Source of the DNA: JACQCV01 sp964639675
Lineage (GTDB): Bacteria > Patescibacteriota > Minisyncoccia > Phycocordibacterales > UBA12445
Reading direction: 5' to 3'
Assembly (NCBI GenBank): GCA_964639675.1
Contig: CAZXEK010000050.1
Coordinates: forward strand, 1-7,990
Length of the DNA stretch: 7,990 nucleotides
The notes under the pieces were generated by a model. It saw nothing but the letters and a program-made list of their open reading frames with translations, searched no databases and was not told where the DNA came from. Positions 5,790-7,990 of this stretch are shown here, one piece after another; the stretch's first letter is position 1, and each line of letters opens with the position of its first letter. Both the position numbers and the translations under genes were made by a program.

Positions 5790-6608
5790 TTAACGAAGTT
5801 TCAAATCTGCCCTTATCCTATAAACACTTTCTGCATCTACAAGAATATCAGTATCAACTTCCTGAATAAACATCTCTTGTCTATTGTGAGCTAGTCTTTT
5901 TAAGACTCCCTTAAATGGGACCGCAACCTGCGATTGACCAATCAAGGTGCCTGAATATCCTTTGATGTTATAACTCCCCGCCGCATTGGCATAGACAAAG
6001 ATGACTTCATTCTCAAGGGCCCTCGCCACGCTAAGAGCATTAACTAACTCTATTTCCGAATTTTTATTATGTTGTAATCCCAACCACCCTGCATCTTCAA
6101 GCGCCCAATAACTCGGACAATATATAATCTCAACTCCCGCTCTTATCATCTCTCTAAAAATCTCCGGAAAAATAATATCCCAACATATAATAAGCCCGGC
6201 CTTACCATATTTGGTCTGAAAAGTGACAACCTTATCACCTGGAGACAAATATTCTCTCTCTGGATGCCAAAGATTTATTTTCTTATACTTCCCAACGATA
6301 TTACCCTCCGCATCAATATAGTAAGTGGTATTAAACCAGCCATTTTTCTCCCCCTCAATAATCGAGCCCGTTATGATATCAATTGAATATTGTCTAGACC
6401 ACGTCTGAAGGATGTTAAGATACTTATTTTCAAAATCTACAAAGTTTTCTTCGGAAGCCACAGGGCCGGTTATAAAGTCTTCCGGAAAAATGATTACATT
6501 AGCCCCCTCGCTTGAAGCCTGTTCAATAAACCGTTCCGCGTTCGTCAGATTAACCAAAGGAAAATACTGCTCTATCTGAAACTGTACTACAGCTATTTGA
6601 AACTTCAC
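5790..6608 (-). CDS. Nitrilase-superfamily carbon-nitrogen hydrolase
   Basis: A 272-residue single-domain amidohydrolase of the nitrilase/CN-hydrolase superfamily, which hydrolyses non-peptide C-N bonds in amides or nitriles. The catalytic triad is visible in order: Glu43 in IIFPEDF, Lys110 in GKYKKINLWHPERE, and Cys142 in LIICWDIIFPE. ARALENEVIFVYAN (196-209) and the Gly-Tyr-Ser-Gly turn (217-220) are also typical. No signal peptide is seen, so it should be cytoplasmic. The substrate cannot be told from sequence; omega-amidase or carbamoylputrescine-type activities are only possibilities. The start is GTG at 6608, fixed by an SD (AAAGGAGAG on the minus strand) 4 bases before it. It lies 48 bases after the 6657-6923 gene with no terminator between, so the two are probably co-transcribed. 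A strong terminator follows. Confidence 0.92.
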   Translation of the reverse strand: MKFQIAVVQFQIEQYFPLVNLTNAERFIEQASSEGANVIIFPEDFITGPVASEENFVDFENKYLNILQTWSRQYSIDIITGSIIEGEKNGWFNTTYYIDAEGNIVGKYKKINLWHPEREYLSPGDKVVTFQTKYGKAGLIICWDIIFPEIFREMIRAGVEIIYCPSYWALEDAGWLGLQHNKNSEIELVNALSVARALENEVIFVYANAAGSYNIKGYSGTLIGQSQVAVPFKGVLKRLAHNRQEMFIQEVDTDILVDAESVYRIRADLKLR

Positions 6609-6612
6609 TAGA

Positions 6613-6621
6613 CTCTCCTTT
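6613..6621 (-). promoter_or_regulatory. Shine-Dalgarno site supporting the GTG start at 6608
   Basis: On the minus strand AAAGGAGAG is followed by TCTA and then GTG. The spacing is good and no in-frame ATG lies nearby upstream, so GTG is the start. Confidence 0.8.
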
Positions 6622-6656
6622 TATTCGCGAATCAGATAGGATCATCAACGAAAAAT

Positions 6657-6923
6657 CTAAGCTGGATATAAATTATAGTCAAGCTCCGCATTAGAAACTA
6701 AGTCCTTGGTTTTGAGATCATTGAGAGTCTCCTCTTCTTTTCCTGGCGGGACAGCCAATAAATACCAACTACCCACCTTTGTTAGACCCTCATCAGGAAT
6801 TAAATCCAGAGAGTCGAGGAAATCTACTATCTCCTTCTCTGTAGCTTCTGGTATAAAACTCACAAGAAGAACCCCAGGAGTAAAAAACGGCTTGTCATTA
6901 TTTCCATCATCTGGTGTCAACAT
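6657..6923 (-). CDS. Small stand-alone protein resembling a subtilase propeptide / peptidase inhibitor domain
   Basis: An 88-residue protein of unknown function. After a polar start (MLTPDDGNNDKP) it reads PGVLLVSFIPEATEKEIVDF, then SLDLIPDEGLTKVGSWYLLA, VPPGKEEETLNDLKTK, and ends VSNAELDYNLYPA. The order P-G-x-L-x-V-x-F/P-x-A-x-x-x-x-I, then a V/I-P-x-G-K-E-x-E segment and V-x-x-A-E-x-(D/N)-Y near the end resembles the N-terminal prodomains of S8 subtilases (I9 and fervidolysin-propeptide-like). There is no protease domain and no signal peptide. A free propeptide-like domain may act as a peptidase inhibitor or chaperone, but this is inference. The ATG at 6923 has a near-perfect SD. It is the first gene of a likely operon with the amidohydrolase. 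Confidence 0.8.
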   Translation of the reverse strand: MLTPDDGNNDKPFFTPGVLLVSFIPEATEKEIVDFLDSLDLIPDEGLTKVGSWYLLAVPPGKEEETLNDLKTKDLVSNAELDYNLYPA

Positions 6924-6927
6924 AAAT

Positions 6928-6937
6928 CACCTCCTTT
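6928..6937 (-). promoter_or_regulatory. Extended consensus Shine-Dalgarno of the 6657-6923 gene
   Basis: On the minus strand AAAGGAGGTG, followed by ATTT and ATG at 6923. It is complementary to nearly the whole anti-SD tail, the strongest ribosome site in the window, and suggests high translation. Confidence 0.88.
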
Positions 6938-6957
6938 CAAGGTTCGTCCAAGCATGG

Positions 6958-6986
6958 ATACTAGTTCAAAAACCTAAAAAGATCAA
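6958..6986 (-). promoter_or_regulatory. Predicted promoter of the 6923-5790 operon
   Basis: On the minus strand, -35 TTGATC (6986-6981), 17-base spacer, -10 TAGTAT (6963-6958). The start would be near 6951, giving a leader of about 28 bases with the strong SD. The promoter overlaps the end of the decayed GIY-YIG gene. Confidence 0.65.
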
Positions 6987-7085
6987 TGTGACGGATCTTC
7001 GTTTTAAATTATTTGTATAACCAATATAAAATTCGCCATCTTTCTGATTCAAGAGAACATAGCTATAGAAATGTTCGACTGGCAT
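6966..7085 (-). pseudogene. Truncated GIY-YIG endonuclease gene fragment
   Basis: Reading the minus strand from ATG 7085 gives 39 codons before TGA: MPVEHFYSYVLLNQ, then KDGEFYIGYTNNLKRR, then nine unrelated residues (SVTLIFLGF). The segment FYSYVLLNQKDGEFYIGYTN is the opening of GIY-YIG nucleases of the UvrC/YhbQ-like single-domain type (normally about 80-100 residues: Y-V-x-x-L, K-D-G-x-x-Y-I-G-Y-T-x-D/N-L-x-x-R). The similarity stops straight after NLKRR, where an RxxEH-type segment should follow. A one-base loss there would explain IRH in another frame, but that frame also ends within a few codons, so the rest is missing. There is no SD. The fragment is too short to fold or cut DNA and is probably a remnant of deletion or rearrangement. 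Confidence 0.75.
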
Positions 7086-7092
7086 CGGTATG

Positions 7093-7109
7093 GCGACGTT
7101 TGACGTCGC
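7093..7109. repeat. Short perfect inverted repeat
   Basis: GCGACGT (7093-7099), loop TTG, ACGTCGC (7103-7109), 7 bases before the remnant GIY-YIG start. No T tract follows directly on either strand, so it is not a convincing terminator by itself. It might be an operator or a scar of the rearrangement. Confidence 0.6.
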
Positions 7110-7113
7110 AATT

Positions 7114-7147
7114 AAAAAATATATAAACGAGCCCCGTTAAGCGGGGC
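7114..7147 (-). terminator. Terminator downstream of tRNA-His
   Basis: GCCCCG (7131-7136) and CGGGGC (7142-7147) form a GC-only 6-bp stem with a 5-base loop. On the minus strand it begins 11 bases after the tRNA 3' end and is followed by a T-rich tract ending in six T residues (plus-strand A run 7114-7119). On the plus strand TTTTT also follows after a few bases, so it may be bidirectional. Confidence 0.78.
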
Positions 7148-7158
7148 CATTTTTCGTG

Positions 7159-7230
7159 GGTGACCATCGGGATTCGAACCCGAGAAAGCAGCTCCACAAG
7201 CTGCTGTGTTACCACTACACCATGGTCACC
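7159..7230 (-). tRNA. tRNA-His (anticodon GTG)
   Basis: A complete 72-base cloverleaf on the minus strand. The extra G-1 typical of histidine tRNA is encoded (position 7230) and pairs with discriminator C73 (7159). The 7-bp acceptor GTGACCA/TGGTCAC follows, then a D arm GTGT...ACAC with TAGTGGTA, the anticodon stem GCAGC/GCTGC around loop TTGTGGA (anticodon GTG), a 4-base variable loop, and the T stem TCGGG/CCCGA with TTCGAAT. The bases after C73 read CAC, not CCA, so CCA must be added enzymatically. It lies 33 bases after the adenosyltransferase stop and may have its own promoter or be read from that gene. Confidence 0.96.
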
Positions 7231-7238
7231 ATATAAAA

Positions 7239-7267
7239 ATTAAAATAAGGAATTAGAAAATTATCAA
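7239..7267 (-). promoter_or_regulatory. Possible promoter of tRNA-His
   Basis: On the minus strand, -35 TTGATA (7267-7262) overlaps the adenosyltransferase stop codon. After 17 bases comes TTTAAT (7244-7239), 8 bases before the mature tRNA 5' end. In such AT-rich DNA this could be chance. Confidence 0.4.
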
Positions 7268-7818
7268 TAACCGGGAGCCACTTCAGTTATACCAGATTTG
7301 TGGTTGGAAAGTCTAGCCAGAGCATATAGAACGCTTGATAATCTGTTCAGGAATGACAAGACCTCCGGCTCTACTTTGACAAAATTCTCTTCGGCAACTC
7401 CAACCACTCGCCTTTCGGCCCGACGAGCTAGAGTCCGTGCAAAATCAAAGGTAGCAGAGAGTTCGTCCCCACCCGCAATAAAAAATGTCTTTATGGGTGG
7501 TAGCAACTTCTCAATTTTATCCACGACCCCCTCCATAACCTTGATCTTAGACTGGTCCATAGTCTTATCGGCACCGGCAACTTGTGCCTGGACGATAAAA
7601 ATATTTCCCTGAATCCAGTGAAGGAGATCTCCCAGGGAGTTAAAATCAGAGTCTATACCGAGCAAAATTCTAGACGACTTAACTTTACAAATACCCAAAA
7701 AAGAGTTTAACTCATCAAGTGTTCCCAATGCTTCTGCGACAGTAGAGCTCTTGGAAATTCTTTGATCACAACCAAATGTTTTTGTTGTTCCACCATCTCC
7801 TTTCCTTGTATATAGCAT
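7264..7818 (-). CDS. ATP:cob(I)alamin adenosyltransferase, PduO type
   Basis: From ATG 7818 this is a 184-residue PduO-family enzyme, which transfers the adenosyl group of ATP to cob(I)alamin to make adenosylcobalamin in the cytoplasm. The N-terminal ATP motif YTRKGDGGTT (3-12) is intact. GTLDELNSFLG (32-42), FFIAGGDELSATF (112-124) with ARTLARRAERRV (127-138), and FLNRLSSVLYALAR (156-169) follow in the family order. In the last motif the common L-N-R-L-S-D has Ser162 instead of Asp, and the usual His before ARTxxRRAER is Phe126; the effect is unknown. No cobalamin biosynthesis or B12-dependent enzyme gene is in view, so it probably serves salvage for an enzyme encoded elsewhere, such as a class II ribonucleotide reductase. 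A TTG at 7839 would add 7 residues; ATG is preferred because YTRKGDGGTT usually starts at the N-terminus. There is no SD. Confidence 0.93.
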   Translation of the reverse strand: MLYTRKGDGGTTKTFGCDQRISKSSTVAEALGTLDELNSFLGICKVKSSRILLGIDSDFNSLGDLLHWIQGNIFIVQAQVAGADKTMDQSKIKVMEGVVDKIEKLLPPIKTFFIAGGDELSATFDFARTLARRAERRVVGVAEENFVKVEPEVLSFLNRLSSVLYALARLSNHKSGITEVAPGY

Positions 7819-7827
7819 GGCAAAAAG

Positions 7828-7855
7828 ACTATAACACAAAAAATAATTGCTACAA
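7828..7855 (-). promoter_or_regulatory. Predicted promoter of the adenosyltransferase gene
   Basis: On the minus strand, TTGTAG (7855-7850), 16 bases, then a good -10 TATAGT (7833-7828). Only 9 bases separate the -10 from ATG 7818, so the mRNA would be nearly leaderless, which agrees with the lack of an SD. The -35 lies in the left arm of the terminal palindrome. Confidence 0.6.
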
Positions 7856-7990
7856 AATCTAGTCTTCTCAATCTCGAAAGTTTTTATCTTAAGTTTTTAA
7901 TGTCAGACTTCCATGACGGCCGTCATGGAAGTCTGACATTAAAAACTTAAGATAAAAACTTTCGAGATTGAGAAGACTAGATTTTGTAGC
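7849..7990. repeat. Perfect 142-bp palindrome (71-bp arms, no spacer) at the end of the window
   Basis: Bases 7849-7919 are exactly the reverse complement of 7920-7990, with the axis between 7919 and 7920 in GACGGCCGTC and no mismatch. The sequence stops exactly where the right arm stops, so the true palindrome may be longer. The arms hold no gene but include the -35 of the adenosyltransferase promoter. A perfect, loop-free palindrome this long is unstable in ordinary bacteria. It is therefore either a fold-back sequencing or assembly product at a contig end, or the mark of a real turnaround such as a hairpin telomere. Confidence 0.97.

Noticed and set aside
7849..7990. Terminal palindrome as a transcription terminator, insertion-sequence end or CRISPR repeat
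   Set aside because: Arms are 71 bp with no loop or T tract, no transposase or target duplication is seen, and there is no repeat-spacer periodicity.

Overview
The window comes from a compact bacterial genome of moderate to low GC that uses the standard genetic code: TGA ends the 852-1304 gene and the adenosyltransferase gene, which argues against code-25 lineages. Short intergenic gaps, tightly packed operons, many genes without a Shine-Dalgarno (SD) sequence, promoters that imply leaderless mRNAs and a tRNA gene without encoded CCA would fit a Candidate Phyla Radiation (Patescibacteria) genome from a metagenome. This lineage is an inference from general character. No phylogenetic marker was tested.

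Layout. At the left edge (1-710, minus strand) is a methionine sulfoxide reductase pair: msrA, then the first 49 codons of msrB, which leaves the window. One plus-strand gene (852-1304) encodes an unrecognised 150-residue protein with a possible Cys/His/Asp thiol-protease arrangement. Convergent to it is a five-gene minus-strand copper operon (5705 down to 1295): csoR repressor, a membrane-anchored cupredoxin, a CopA-type Cu+ ATPase, an HMA-DsbD_2/SafE-like membrane protein, and a second anchored cupredoxin. A CsoR-type inverted repeat lies exactly between the -35 and -10 of the csoR promoter, so the operon is probably autoregulated and released by Cu(I). Upstream is a two-gene unit (6923-5790): a free-standing protein resembling a subtilase propeptide, and a nitrilase-superfamily amidohydrolase that ends in a strong terminator. 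Its promoter overlaps the decayed remains of a GIY-YIG endonuclease gene (6966-7085). Then come a terminator, tRNA-His(GTG) and a PduO-type cob(I)alamin adenosyltransferase gene, all on the minus strand. The last 142 bases form a perfect zero-spacer palindrome that stops at the final base of the window.

How the genes may work together. CsoR senses cytosolic Cu(I). CopA pumps it out through its HMA, CPC and membrane Cys/Met/Asn/Ser sites. The HMA-DsbD_2 protein and two cupredoxins with Cys...Cys-Gly-Met-x-Met sites are well placed to accept or shuttle copper on the outer face of the membrane. MsrA/MsrB, which repair oxidised methionine, are nearby but form a separate transcription unit. The most unusual signals are the terminal palindrome, the operator-in-promoter with an apparently leaderless csoR mRNA, the GIY-YIG remnant, and the second cupredoxin gene, which reads through a transcription terminator into the end of its convergent neighbour.
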